From positions 248,001-312,000 of the forward strand of contig JADNRZ010000014.1 of the NCBI GenBank assembly GCA_015501605.1: a DNA stretch of 64,000 bases, written 5' to 3'. Of this stretch, positions 1-11,121 are shown piece by piece (the first letter of the stretch is position 1; every line of letters starts with the position of its first letter). The DNA is from Panaeolus papilionaceus. Lineage: Eukaryota; Basidiomycota; Agaricomycetes; Agaricales. A model generated the notes under the pieces. The model was not told where the DNA came from, made no database searches, and was given only the letters and a program-made list of their open reading frames with translations. A program made the translations under genes and the position numbers.

Positions 1-1147
1 AAATTCAACTGGGTACAGGAATGCCTAAAGACTGGCGCAACCTGTATTATTGATATTCATAACTATGCACGATACAATGGGCAGGTGGGTTTGACCAATG
101 TCAGAACTAAGAAATCTACTTACTGATGGACTTTGGCAGATTATTGGTCAAGGAGGGCCAGTAGACGAGGACTTTGCCAAGCTTTGGGGCAACATCGCGT
201 CCCACTACAAGCACGAAGAAAAGATCATGTTTGGAATGTCAGTGACTGCTTTTTTTAACCGTCATACATTCCAACTATATTACAGTATGAACGAACCCCA
301 TGATGTTCCCGACATCAAAATCTGGGCACACACAGCTCAAAAGGCTGTCACCGCCATTCGCAAGGCTGGGTAAGATATCATCTTAGAAGGCTTTAGAACA
401 ATATTCTCATTAATTTTCGCAGTGCCACACGCCAAAAGATTCTTCTTCCAGGTAACGGATGGGCGTCTGCTGGTGAATTCATCTCAAGCGGTTCAGCCGA
501 TGCGCTGAGCAAAGTTACAAACCTTGATGGAAGTACCACCAACCTGATCTTTGATGTGCACAAATACCTCGATTTCGACAACTCCGGAACACACGAGTGG
601 GTAGTCTTCTCCGCCATCCGTAGCGTGTTCCTCATGATCATTCTAGCGAGTGTGTCACGAACAACATCGAGACGGCATGGGCTCCTCTTGCACAGTGGCT
701 GCGATGCAACAAGCGCCAGGCTATCAATACCGAGACCGGTGGAGGAAACACTGATTCTTGTGTGAAGTACATGTGTGAACAGATCGCATTCCAAGCTCGT
801 AACTCAGATGGTGGGTTTACTCGTATCACCTGTCCCCAGCTTATTGAGAGATGCTCACAATTGCCCTTCACTTCAGTCTTCCTTGGTTATGTTGGCTGGT
901 CTGCAGGAAACTTCGATACTTGTATGTTTTTGGTTCCTCAAACACTTTTTTCATCTCCCTGACTTCCGCCCGTTTCTTCACAGCCTACATCTTGAGTAAG
1001 ATTCTTATGATGCTTGTGATATGATATTCGCTAACATCAGTTTCAGGCGAAGTCCCAACTCTCAATGGCACAGTTTGGGTCGACACTCTGCTCACCCAGA
1101 AGTGTATGTCGCCGAAGTCAGGATCTCAGAAGGGCCCCGTAGCATAG
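1..1147 (+). CDS. GH5 endoglucanase (cellulase), 3' part
   Basis: Secreted beta-1,4-endoglucanase of glycoside hydrolase family 5, which cuts internal bonds of cellulose. The window begins inside the gene, so the signal peptide and any cellulose-binding domain are out of sight. Splicing at about 85-139, 238-285, 370-420, 598-649, 811-869, 922-982 and 996-1046 gives one open frame. It contains CIIDIHNYARYNGQ, the acid/base region IMNEPHDVPDIKIW with the catalytic Glu in N-E-P, FDVHKYLD, and the nucleophile region INTETGGGNTDSC. The protein ends LTQKCMSPKSGSQKGPVA and stop. The order and spacing of these motifs match fungal EG2-type enzymes (subfamily GH5_5 likely). No lesion is seen, so the gene is probably intact apart from the window edge. 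Confidence 0.9.
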
Positions 1148-1955
1148 ACGATACAATGTACACAGGTTATACAACTAGAACAAGCACAAATTCTGTTCAT
1201 CAGGCTTCAGCTGCCCCGCGTCGAGTGAGGTTGAAAGCTTCTTCCTGCGTTCCCTATGTGTTTGTCAGGCTCTGCGACACCTATCTCTCTCTTAAAACCC
1301 TTCCTTCTCGTTCGGCATCCCTATTGAGATTGACAATCTCATCCTTTTCTTGATCTCCACTCTCTGGAAGCACTTTTCGGGTTGGTCAGTATAACACGCT
1401 CTAGCACGTCAACGCTAATCTTGGTTCTGGCTATCTTATAGCATTCAACCACCTTGCGCAGTACGCTCTTTACAACCATCTCAAACAGCCAACCAAGTCC
1501 TCTCAAAGCCATTCCGCACAATGCGTACAGCGCCACGCGTCCCGGCTTTTCATAACTTGGGATATGCTTTACAATGGTCAACTCAGCTTCTGATGTCTCT
1601 TCCTGCTGCAATCGTTGCAACCAGATTCAGCCCGGGACATGAATCCACATTCGACGACCTACAAAATAGTGCTGAAGCTAACATCGCACAGGGTCAACGT
1701 ATTCTTTTTTTTAAAAATAAAATAAAAAACATGTTATTTCTACAGAGTATAACAGATTACATACAACAATGGATAGCAATTACACAGCGTTATAAGAGGA
1801 AAGGCCCCCTAACGAGTAATGTAATGACAAAACTTCGACACCGCGTCATGGAATGGGAGATAACTAGATAGTGATGGTCGTGAACAGGACATTTTGATGA
1901 CTGGGATGACAGAGGTCGTGCTTAGGTGACAGTGTCTTTTGCTTTCTCTTGCTTT
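1148..1955. other. Intergenic, possible degenerate coding remnant
   Basis: No convincing gene. Around 1385-1440 there is an intron-like segment on the plus strand (donor gtcagt, branch-like gctaat, acceptor ttatag). It is followed by a short open stretch reading FNHLAQYALYNHLKQPTKS that stops soon after. It could be a relic of an old gene, but no family is recognised. A/T runs near 1705-1730 may belong to 3' ends of the neighbouring transcripts. Confidence 0.3.
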
Positions 1956-2294
1956 CTAACGGGACACCTGCCTAGTGTCGACTTCTGCGGTGGACGATTG
2001 GTCTTGAAGCGTTTCTTCTTGCGACACCCGTGTCTCAAGAGCTTTGTTCATTTTGACGACAGCAGCCAACCATTCGTCTTGAGTCCTCGCAACTCTCACT
2101 TCTGCCACAGCAGCAGCTTCATCTGGGTTAAGAACGGATTCCAGCTCTGGGTTACTAACGCTAGATATATCTCAGTCAGTTCATTACTAATTCGTGAATA
2201 ATTAAAAGTAGATTTACGCCATATGATACGCCTTCAACACGTTCTTGGTTTTCTGTGTTGGCTCTTCAAGTTGGACAGGAAGTTCTGAAGACAT
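1956..2294 (-). CDS. Small conserved-looking protein of unknown function
   Basis: Not recognised. On the minus strand an ATG at 2294 opens MSSELPVQLEEPTQKTKNVL. One intron follows (donor gtaaat, branch ctgac, acceptor tctag), and the frame continues as AVSNPELESVLNPDEAAAVA to a stop at 1956-1958, giving about 93 residues. The protein is acidic and Glu/Gln-rich, with no signal peptide or membrane segment, and looks largely helical. Good splice signals with a perfect branch site, plus biased coding-like composition (runs of Ala, Val, Glu), favour a real gene. The 3' end is uncertain: a second intron starting at the gtgtcc just before the stop would give a different short tail. It is too short and split to appear as a simple ORF. 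Confidence 0.5.
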
Positions 2295-2717
2295 TTTTTG
2301 GTTGTGGTGGCGGGGTGGTGCAGGTTAGAATGGATGAAGATTGATCTAAAGCATTGAGACCCTTTTATGGCTGACTGCTGGGGTTGACCCTGTTTTTCAG
2401 TAGGACAATGCGCTTTTCCCGCGAGAAGTTATTCCGCCCCCATTGTTCGAGGGAGCCAAACACTGTTAAGCGAGACAAATCGGGTAACCGGGTTGCTGTT
2501 TTCGGCATCAACGTGGGAGAATATAAATTGGTTTCTTGCGTTCGAAATCTTAAAAGGCCTGAAGCTTGAGGTCTGCAAGAGAGAAAGTCGAGATACTTGT
2601 GCTATGTTGACTGGAGTAACAAGGAACATCCAGAGCGTCATAATATAGTTGACGATGAGGGGGAAAAGCGACCTTTTGCATCTCGTTCTGAAGCTCAAAT
2701 GCGTTCTATTTAACATG
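2295..2717. other. Intergenic spacer before tRNA-Asp
   Basis: No gene seen. The spacer holds the presumed promoter of the small minus-strand gene and the 5' flank of the tRNA. Open frames here have no recognisable content. Confidence 0.4.
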
Positions 2718-2802
2718 TCTTTGTTAGTATATCGGTTAGTACACGCGCCTGTCATTAATCAAATGTCCGCGCGAAAGCTGGGTTCGACTCCCAGACAGAG
2801 AG
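2718..2802 (+). tRNA. tRNA-Asp (GTC) with 13-base intron
   Basis: A full cloverleaf can be folded. The acceptor TCTTTGT pairs with ACAGAGA, followed by discriminator G. The D arm is GTA/TAC around TATCGGTTAG. The anticodon stem CGCGC/GCGCG carries loop CTGTCA...C with anticodon GTC, and the T arm is CTGGG-TTCGACT-CCCAG. The anticodon loop is too long unless a 13-base intron (ttaatcaaatgtc) sits one base 3' of the anticodon, the usual place for eukaryotic nuclear tRNA introns. A run of eight T follows at once, as expected for RNA polymerase III termination. Confidence 0.9.
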
Positions 2803-3467
2803 ATTTTTTTTGTTGATTTTACTGAATGTACTGCACATTTGAAGCCAACATTCAAATTGCACAAATGATATATGCATTGTGTATAGCCTCAGAGTCATAT
2901 AGAGCTCGTTTTTCGATTTATCTACTACATCAACAAAAAGATGACTTTTGCTTTTTATTGTACAACTCGGCCAAATGAAAAGGTGCATGTATTTTAATTG
3001 CGATTTTTTTAAAAAAAATGCCAATGAGAGCAGACCCTGCGACCACCTGGGTTCTTGTGCTCGTTTGCACATGCCTTTCTAGAACGTGATTGTCTCTGAT
3101 GTATTTCTGAAAATCGTTTCATACGTTTTGTTTAGAAAGCGAAAGCCCTGCGGTGTCCAGATACTCTCTGACAGAAATGGGATACATATGGACCCACAAC
3201 GTCGTCATCGGTGGAGCACCATGTCAGCTTTGGGAATAGGGTGCCTGTTAGTTATATTTAGGTGACTTTGTCCTTCTCCAAACTTCCCTTATTCCCTTGG
3301 AGCTGAAGCCTCGACAGTGACAGTGATGATATGTATTATGGCCTGGTGACGGTTTGGGATCAAGTGCCTCGTGATCAGAAGATTCAGAACCATGACGCCG
3401 ACAGTGATCGAATTTCAGTTCCTTCACACTCAAGCTTTCTCCTGTTTCCTTCACTACCCATACACCA
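2803..3467. other. Intergenic, AT-rich
   Basis: No gene recognised. It starts with the T run that ends the tRNA gene and includes poly-A/T stretches near 3005-3020. The last part is the presumed promoter and 5' leader of the Ham1-like gene. Confidence 0.4.
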
Positions 3468-6400
3468 ATGGACTGTCTGTCCTTCTGCTTTGGAAAACAC
3501 AGGGAGCGCGAAGATCCCGAGCGTGAACCCTTGATACCTAAAAGTCGGCGTCATTACCCGTCTCACGAGACCAATGGCAGTGTCCAAGGGAATGGATCGG
3601 CTCCACCGTCATCATCGTCCTCGTTGGACAAAGTCATCAATGTGATTACAGCCATCAAGGCTGGAAAGCTCCCCTCGCAGAGTCAAATTGAGGATGGTTT
3701 CAAGGCTTTACTTGCTTCTGAGTTTCTACAGGATGAAGGGGGTCCCACGATGGGAGGCAATGGTCCCTTCAGCAAGCAAGGAAGGAGGGTTTTGGCCGAT
3801 GTCAGAGAAATGGTGCAAGCGTTGTTGGAATTTGGTCTCGAAAAGAATGGTGTGTAACATGCATGTTTCACTAACGACACATGCTCATAAACGGTAGCCG
3901 ATGACAAGATACAGGATACCTATTTTCAACTTCTTCACCTGTCCTCAGAACCCCGAAAGGATATAGTTATCGATAACTCCGACTGCAAAGTAGGACTTCA
4001 AGAAGACAGTACGCCACACTATTGCATACCTCATTACTCACTATTTATCCGTTATCACAGCTCCACTTGACGAACAAATCGCCTTCGATGCCCAAACGTT
4101 TATTTTCGCAGTCAGAACTCTGCTTGGGACGATACTTAGCTCTTCAGCCTTCCGTGTTCTGATGCTGGACTTCCTCGCCATTATCAATGAACTCATGGAA
4201 ACTGCCGCCAAAGATGTTAAACGCGCCGCAAATCAAGTACAAAAAGTAGCAGAGGATCTGGAGAACAAGGCGAAAAGTGGCCATGACGTCATTGATGATA
4301 CCCTCTCTAAAGGGGAAACATCCACCAAAGACGTAAAGGAAAAGGGGAAGGCTATTGTCGATACAGCCCAGACGGCCACGAAAGACCTCAAAAACGAGTT
4401 AGGAGCACAAGCGCATGATGCTGCTGATGATGCAAAGGAACGACTACTTTCAAGGATCCGACAGGTATGTGGTCAGCTTGGTGGGGCGTCGGACGAAAAA
4501 GACATTAACATGCACCTGCAACTTTTCAGCTCCTTTCACGACTTCAGAAGGACCCATCTTCGCGTGCAGCAATGCGATCATTGATAACCCTATTCCAAAA
4601 ATACTCTGCGACTCTCAGTACATTCGCGGACGAATCCAAGTCTTCAACGAAGGGGATGTCTTCGGAGGTCACCAACACTCTCGAGGATGCAACACAGTCG
4701 ACATACCCGCCAGACCCATACGGTCAGCGTTCCCGACGAAAAACCCCTGCGTTCACACCATCTGAAACATTGCTTGCAAACCTCAAACAACTCCTGGAGC
4801 GTTTGGGAAGGAGGCACTCTCTAGATCCTTTGCTCACGGCTTTGCGACGTGTTCTCGTCGATTTGCACGATGACGTCCCGAAAGCAATAAGGACAGAGTT
4901 GAAAGAGGCGATAGAACAACATGTCGAGGAAGCCAACCCGGAAAGGTTTGGAAATACCCCTACTTTAACACCAATCCAAACCCAGCCACCATTCAGTGAA
5001 CAAGTCAAGGGAAAGGGCAAAAGTAGGAAGGCTGCAAGGAAGGCTAGGAAGAGAAGCCAGAAGCTTGAACGCTCTGAACCAGTGACCCCCATCTCGCCCT
5101 CCGATTCGCAAAACGGCGTCACACCAGCCGAGTCTCAAAATTTCTCATCATCCACTGGGGATTCGTCTCGGGAGCCAAATGTCGTTAATCTGTATTTCGT
5201 CCGCGTTGGCGAGTATTTCAACAAGGCGTTGGAAGAACCTGATTGGGCGACATCGCGGGAAGGTTCAAGGACGCTCGAAGCCCTATTCGACGATGGGGTA
5301 TTTCTGATCAACGTCGTTGGAGAATCAATTGTGGATGTTGGGGACAAAGTTGCGACAACTGCACCTTCCAGCGACGACGAACAGAGTCGAGGGACGTCAG
5401 AAGCAGACGACGACGACGAGGGACGCCAAACGACAGACAAGGAAAACGACAGAATCCGTCACCAGTTCAAAGCAGATTTGCAAACCCTTGCCCTGGAAGC
5501 AGAGGAATTCATATCAGCACTGCAGTCAGACAAGACAACGATGAAGGTCTGGAACGCCTGGCAAACCTTGGGAGAGGATGGTCAGAAACTCGTTGCTGTT
5601 GGGGGAAGAAGAGCGTATAGTTATATGCACAGCTTGAGCCCATGGACCGAGTGGGTTGGATGGGCAGTCCCGCGCCTGCTGAAAATGCTCCCGCTCAGCG
5701 CCATCCCTATTCCAACTGTGGAGTTCAAGGCCCCTTATCTGGAGGGCGCACTGCATGCGCTCTTCGTCCAAGGGCTGGCTAGAGGCCAGGATAACGTTGC
5801 CCAAGGCAGCTTGATCCCAGATGAGGTGATCGTGAAAGAGTTCACGGAATTTAAACTGAACATGGTGGATCGTCCGTTGCATTCCTCAATGCCCATGCTG
5901 GAGGTTCCTCCTGGTACTTTGCACAAACCAAACTTGGACGCCACAGCCCGTCTACAACTCCACGCGAATGGCATCAGGGCCAAGATCGAGAGAGTTGGGT
6001 ATTACTTCAAGTACACCGGCACTCTTTGCGGGTATGAAGACCAGGGTATCTTGACTGCAGACCTCGCCATCGAATCGCCACACGAAGGCTTTGGAATTGA
6101 CATTGAACTCGAGATGGATGGCTCTAGGATCGTTCAAGCCCCATCATCACCTGTCCCAGAAATCATCGTGGAGGGCGAGTCCAGAGATGGTACAGAACGC
6201 AGCACACCTATCGCCCTTGAGGCTGACGCTTTGATGCAAGGCCCTCCAAAGCCTTTATTCAACGTCCTCGATGTTCACGTCATGATGCGGGGTCTCAAGG
6301 TTTCAATAGACCAGAGCAAACATTGGATCCTCAACAAGGTCTTCTTCCAACCCGTAGCTGGACCAGCTATTGCTACAGGTCTTCAAGGGGTCTTGGAACA

Positions 6401-6977
6401 GCAGATCCACGCAAAACTGCAATCTCTGTCGGTTTCCCTGGGCAAAATCGTGCAGGAAGCGTCCAAAAGGAGCGAAATCCGGAGACTAAGGCGTCATGGT
6501 CGGGAAAATGAGAGTCAGGATAGCTTTGTAAACGTGCTAGGGGACTTCTGGGGTGCTGTTGTAGAGGTGGGACCACACGCATTCGGGTATGATGACAACC
6601 AGAAGGATCAGCAGACTCAGACAGAGTCGACAGTGGATACAACTTCTCGGGGACTTGTGTACACCTCGAAGCAGCTTGTGACAGAACAACCAACAGGGAC
6701 AACATCAATGACGGCGGGTCCTACTGTGGAGGCCGAAGAAACCGTTGTTGCAGTTGGTTTGGGAGGGCAACTTTTCCCCGATAAAGTGGATGCGACTGCG
6801 TCCTACGGAGCGACAGATGACAGTGGTAGGGATCCGCTAGGGAGGAGGATAGATGAAGGCGTGAGCGAAGCACAGAACGCGGTTGGACATGTAGGTGATC
6901 AATGGGTGCAGTCGAGCCAGCGCGAAAACGATACGAAGATGAAGACATGGCGTAGCAATGCGTTTGATTTGGACTAA
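3468..6977 (+). CDS. Ham1-like protein (HAM1-like N- and C-terminal domains)
   Basis: Large fungal protein of the HAM1-like family (DUF5923 N-terminal part, DUF4449/HAM1-like C-terminal part); the biochemical role is unknown. The start MDCLSFCFGKHREREDPERE has the short Cys-rich then basic/acidic beginning usual in this family. Exons are about 3468-3849, 3898-3984, 4061-4464 and 4530-6977, giving roughly 1,090 residues. The N-terminal part is helical (ITAIKAGKLPSQSQIEDGFKAL). A Lys/Ala/Glu-rich amphipathic coiled region (AAKDVKRAANQVQKVAEDLE) follows, then a large conserved beta-rich C-terminal part with NGIRAKIERVGYYFKYTG, VLDVHVMMRGLKVSID and a region ending FWGAVVEVGPHAFG. The tail is disordered. 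The second intron keeps the frame only with a GC donor (see findings). The terminators of this gene and PRP3 face each other over 235 bases. Confidence 0.85.
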
Positions 6978-7212
6978 TAGCAAGGACTCCTGTAATTTAA
7001 AAGTATTCCGTAGCGCATAATCAGTAAAATGTATTAAGCTGATTCTTAACTTATATCGGTGTAGTGTTCAGCTCCAGCGAGAAGTTGACGACGAAAGAGT
7101 AAATAAGTGTCATCACATATTGTGGCATGCATGCTATTGATGTCCAGAAGTAATCGCGGTCATACAGTGACAAAAAATCCGACCTTTCTCGCATATGATC
7201 GAAAATATCAAG

Positions 7213-9630
7213 TTAATAAAGCTCCTCGTCCTCTGGCTTCCAATTCTTGGCCACGTCCCAGTAACCTCTCAGCTTCTCTCCCAAAAGGTCCTTCGCATCC
7301 CGGTCAGTGGGACAACTCCTGGCTTTGAAGTTGTTGTATTCACGGTCCCGCAGAGCACCTTCCCAGATGAGGAAGCATTTATTATCCTCCAGTGATTGTG
7401 AAGCACCCTCTACTTTGTCTTTCTCGTTGTCGACTTTGATAGCTGTGGAGTCTTCGGCATCGGAATCGGGATTTTCGAGTTCGACTTCCTCGCCTCCTCG
7501 GGGTCGGGCCGCTTCTGTCCATGCGATACGATTCAGCATCAGTCGTCGGTAGTTCTTCATGAATTTGGCCGCGCCCTCAACGTAGACCAGGTTGAATTGG
7601 GGGTTGAAAATGCAAACGCCTGTAAGGCTGAGCTGCTCAGCGTTCTTGCGCACTTTGAACTGGTGTGCGGGATCGCTGAGGTTCAGAACCCTGTAAGGGA
7701 AGGAAAAGAAAATTGCCATGTCAGCCGAGTTACGGATATGCAGGAAACAATTAACTAACTTGTACACCGCCCCAAATATACCCTTCTTGTCCTCGTCGTG
7801 TTTCTTGTTCTCAATCTTCTCTCTGCGCTGCTCATCCGTAAGTTTGCGCTCCGCGTTCATTTTCTCGTGTGTATGCTTTCTCATCGCAACTTCTCTGCGA
7901 ACCCTAGCCTCCACTCGCGTGGGGTCCTGGATAGCATCTGAAGTAAGGACCTTCATCAAGTTTGCCAGTCGGACTAGAGAACGAAGAATTTAATCAAGTT
8001 ATTTTAGGACCGATTTTGACTATACACCAACCTTTCGGTGGATCCGGGGGCAAGAGACCCATTCGAATCCTATCTCGTTTATCTTGCAATTCTTGTTTCC
8101 TTCTCAGTTTACGCATCTTCTTTTGCTCCTGTTGGGACATGAGCAGATATCATTTGTGAGCCCGTTAGGGAATTCATACCTTCTTTGTAAGCATGAGGGG
8201 TTTGAGTGCAACTTCATTCTTGTCTCCTGGGGCAGGGATAGGGATGGGGTGTTGAATGTACAGCGTGACTGGTGAATCAGGTGTCCTGATTTTCAGGTTT
8301 TCTACACCAAGAGTTTGAATGTCGTCGTATTTTTTGTTGGGCAGCAATGCCACATCCCACCATTCTACTTCAGGTGGAGGTACACGCTGGAAAATCAATT
8401 CAGTGAGGAAACAGGGCAATATAAATTTGTAATTTACTCACTTTGATGCCTCTTTCAATGCTCAAGTCGCCATCCATCCCTGCTCTCCTCGAGCTCTCCG
8501 CAATTCTCTGCTTCAAAGCTTCCAGCTGAGCATCCTTCCGCATTTGGTCAGCTAATGCAACATATTTGCCTTTCGTGTTGAAGTTGAATTTCCGGCCAGA
8601 TCTCTCCCGAGGGGCTCCTTCAAAGCCTGTAGGTTCTTTAGCAGCGGCGCTATATGGATTCGCCGCAGGGCTGGCCACAGCAACTGGTGTGGGAACAGGA
8701 CTAGGGGAGGGTTGATTACGAGCGTTCGCTTTGATAGAGGCGAATTTGGGTTGCATAGGTTTGTATCGATCCTTCTTAGATTGATTTAATGTAGGTGTTG
8801 TGTCCAGAAGCAGGGGATGTGCGGCCATCTTCAAGCCGGCGCCTTGTTGAGGAGCTTCAACAGGTGTACCTTTTTTCTTGCTGGCTTGTGCAAGAGCCTA
8901 GTGAGAGTAAGCGTTAATTAACAAGACTTCAGGAATACGATATGACGCGACGAACCATGTACGGGTTGTCTTTCACAGCAAGTTTGCTTTGAGCATCGGC
9001 TACGCGACGCTTGGCCTCTGCTACTCGACGAAGGAGGTCATCTGATAGTGCAGGCGTGCCTCCTCCTGAGGTAGGTACTGAGGGTGTAGGTCCACTGGAG
9101 CTTGTTGGTGAAGGTGTGGCTGCGTAGACCACTTTAGAGGGCACAGACGCGGGCACGATTGGAACTTTGGGAACTGGAGCAGCAAGACTGGAGCCGGCAC
9201 CTAGTTTAGAGGCCCCTGCAAGAGCTGGATTGTTTTTCAGAAATGCTGCATGTTTTGCTGCGATTTCTGCACGCTTCTGTGCAATCAACTCTGCTGCAGA
9301 TAGCTAGTTCTGTAAATCAGCACGTTTCCTTGGATTATTGTGATTGGATAGACGTACCCCACCAGGTGCTGTTGAATTGCCATTACTTTGATGATTCTGG
9401 GTGTGGAGAAAGGGTTGGAGACACAAGTCAGGACTGGTGTAAGTAGAAGGAGATTCACCTTTACAAGGGTGCATGAGCGAAATAATACTCACATCGCTGC
9501 AAATGAAAAAATGAAAAAAATCAGATTAATATGAATTGTCTCTCAAGCTATTGATAACTAACCTTTTCAACTTCTTATTACTGCCAATATCGGCGCTTGA
9601 ACCCTCGAATGTCCTTTTCTTGTCGCTCAT
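7213..9630 (-). CDS. PRP3: U4/U6 snRNP protein PRP3
   Basis: Pre-mRNA splicing factor 3 of the U4/U6.U5 tri-snRNP, which binds the U4/U6 duplex in the nucleus. The gene starts MSDKKRTFEGSSADIGSNKK and has several small introns. After a low-complexity Pro/Ala/Ser region come the PRP3 domain (RKFNFNTKGKYVALADQMRK; VEWWDVALLPNKKYDD; LMKVLTSDAIQDPTRVEARV; Lys-rich KMNAERKLTDEQRREKIE) and the C-terminal DUF1115 domain (GVCIFNPQFNLVYVEGAAKF, then NYRRLMLNRIAW). It ends DEELY. All family blocks are in the normal order with no break seen. The upstream region is shared, head to head, with the mitochondrial L16 gene (about 207 bases apart). Confidence 0.92.
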
Positions 9631-9837
9631 TAAATATTAAAGGGAAGGCGTAGTGTAAATAAACTACTTTGTGTCAAGAAATGAGGTACTAAAAGGTAGA
9701 AATGTCCGAATTGAGGCTCGTCGTCGTCGGCGGCGTTGATGGACGGGGTGTGAGTCGCACTCAGTGATGCAGAGTCGACGTGACCCACAAGACTGTGACA
9801 CACTTCAAGCTCCTACCAAATGTTTATGTAAGCACCA

Positions 9838-10685
9838 ATGTTTTCTCTCTCCTCCCTCTGTCGGCGCACTGTGGGCTCAAGTCTCGGAAGAGTCCAGGGG
9901 CCCTCTACACAACACAATGTACCAACAGCACTCTCACCACTGAGTTTATTTACTCGTGGTCGTGCTCAACTGGCCCCAAAACAGGTGCAACACATCAAGA
10001 GGCATAAGGGTCGCGTTCCGATTCCAGTAGGAGGGTCCATAAAGGGCACAACACTTGCTTATGGCGACTGGGGAATTCGTATCATCGGAAATGGCGCTAG
10101 ACTAAGCGCAAAACAACTCACAACTGCCCAGGAGGTCATCATGAAGAAGCTAAGGGCTATGAAGGGAAGCAAGTGCTACCTCAGAGTATTCCCGGATATT
10201 CCGGTTTGCGTGAAAGTGCGTTGAACCTCCGTTCAGCCTCCGATTTAATGCATGGTGCTCAGGCGAAATATTTTGCAGGGAAACGAAACGCGTATGGGTA
10301 AAGGAAAAGGAACTTTCGAGTTCTGGGCAACACGGTGCGTTGAGGTTCAGTTTGTCGGAACCACTACCTGATACGCTCGGACAGGGTGCCTACTGGCAGG
10401 GTTATTTTCGAAATTGGAGGTGTACCCATCCGCGAGGAACTGGCGAGAGATAGTATGTTCCATTGTTTTGTCTGTCACAGTGCATACTCTAATTATTCTC
10501 GATACCCAACAGTTCTGCGTCGAGCAGCTGATAAACTCCCAACAAAAATGGAGTTCATCAATAAATTAACTCCTCCACGCCTTGGGAACTTAGTTCTGCA
10601 GCTACCTAAAGAAAACGTCGTCGATCCCGTCATTACTGTTGCAGAACCTGCGTCAAACGCGTCAACAGCCCAACCTTCGCCTTGA
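9838..10685 (+). CDS. MRPL16: Mitochondrial large-subunit ribosomal protein uL16m (L16)
   Basis: Component of the mitochondrial 54S ribosomal subunit, homologous to bacterial L16. The basic N-terminus (MFSLSSLCRRTVGSSLGRV) looks like a mitochondrial targeting peptide. Conserved L16 blocks are HKGRVPIPVGGSIKGTTLAY, GDWGIRIIGNGARLSAKQL, RVFPDIPVCVK, TRMGKGKGTFEFWATRV and GRVIFEIGGVPIREELARDI, then LRRAADKLPTK. Introns at about 10216-10278, 10335-10384 and 10453-10512 join in frame. It is divergently arranged with PRP3. Confidence 0.93.
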
Positions 10686-10832
10686 CGTAGTCGTTTAGTG
10701 TATATTTAGAGCCTAATATTCATCATCCGTTGTTCTGACCGCGTATACCATTGCAACATATTCTCATCGCTATTTTCATGACTTATAAATTACACCTAGT
10801 GAATGTTTCGTTGGGGAAATAAAAAATTAATT

Positions 10833-10924
10833 CTCTCTGTCGGGGAGTCGAACCCCGCTTTCGCGCGGCCATTAGCCACAGAGACTATGACAGGCGCGTG
10901 TACTAACCGATATACTAACAGAGA
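10833..10924 (-). tRNA. tRNA-Asp (GTC) with 20-base intron
   Basis: The minus strand folds as a tRNA: acceptor TCTCTGT with ACAGAGA and discriminator G, the same D arm as the 2718 copy, anticodon stem CGCGC/GCGCG with GTC anticodon, and T arm CGGGG-TTCGACT-CCCCG. A 20-base intron (tagtctctgtggctaatggc) lies one base after the anticodon. Exonic sequence is nearly the same as the first copy, apart from one acceptor pair and the T stem, while the intron is unrelated. A T-rich stretch (aattaattttttattt on this strand) follows its 3' end. Confidence 0.9.
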
Positions 10925-11121
10925 CATATTTGTGGATAACCATACCAAAATACAGCCACCTATGTAGACACATCAGAGCTAAATGTAGGTTGTTCAGCTC
11001 AAGCCGTGATATTCTACTTTTAAACTTCGAATTCGAAGCCATTTTGCTTATATTTTATACCAAATGCGTATGTCATAACCTCACAAATACCATCATTATC
11101 GGATCTTGTTTCACCGTTATC

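Noticed and set aside
393..794. Long minus-strand frame across the cellulase
   Set aside because: Antisense shadow of well-supported GH5 exons.
2429..2755. Minus-strand frame overlapping the tRNA-Asp gene
   Set aside because: Overlaps the tRNA; a similar peptide start appears at the other tRNA copy only because the tRNA bodies are alike.
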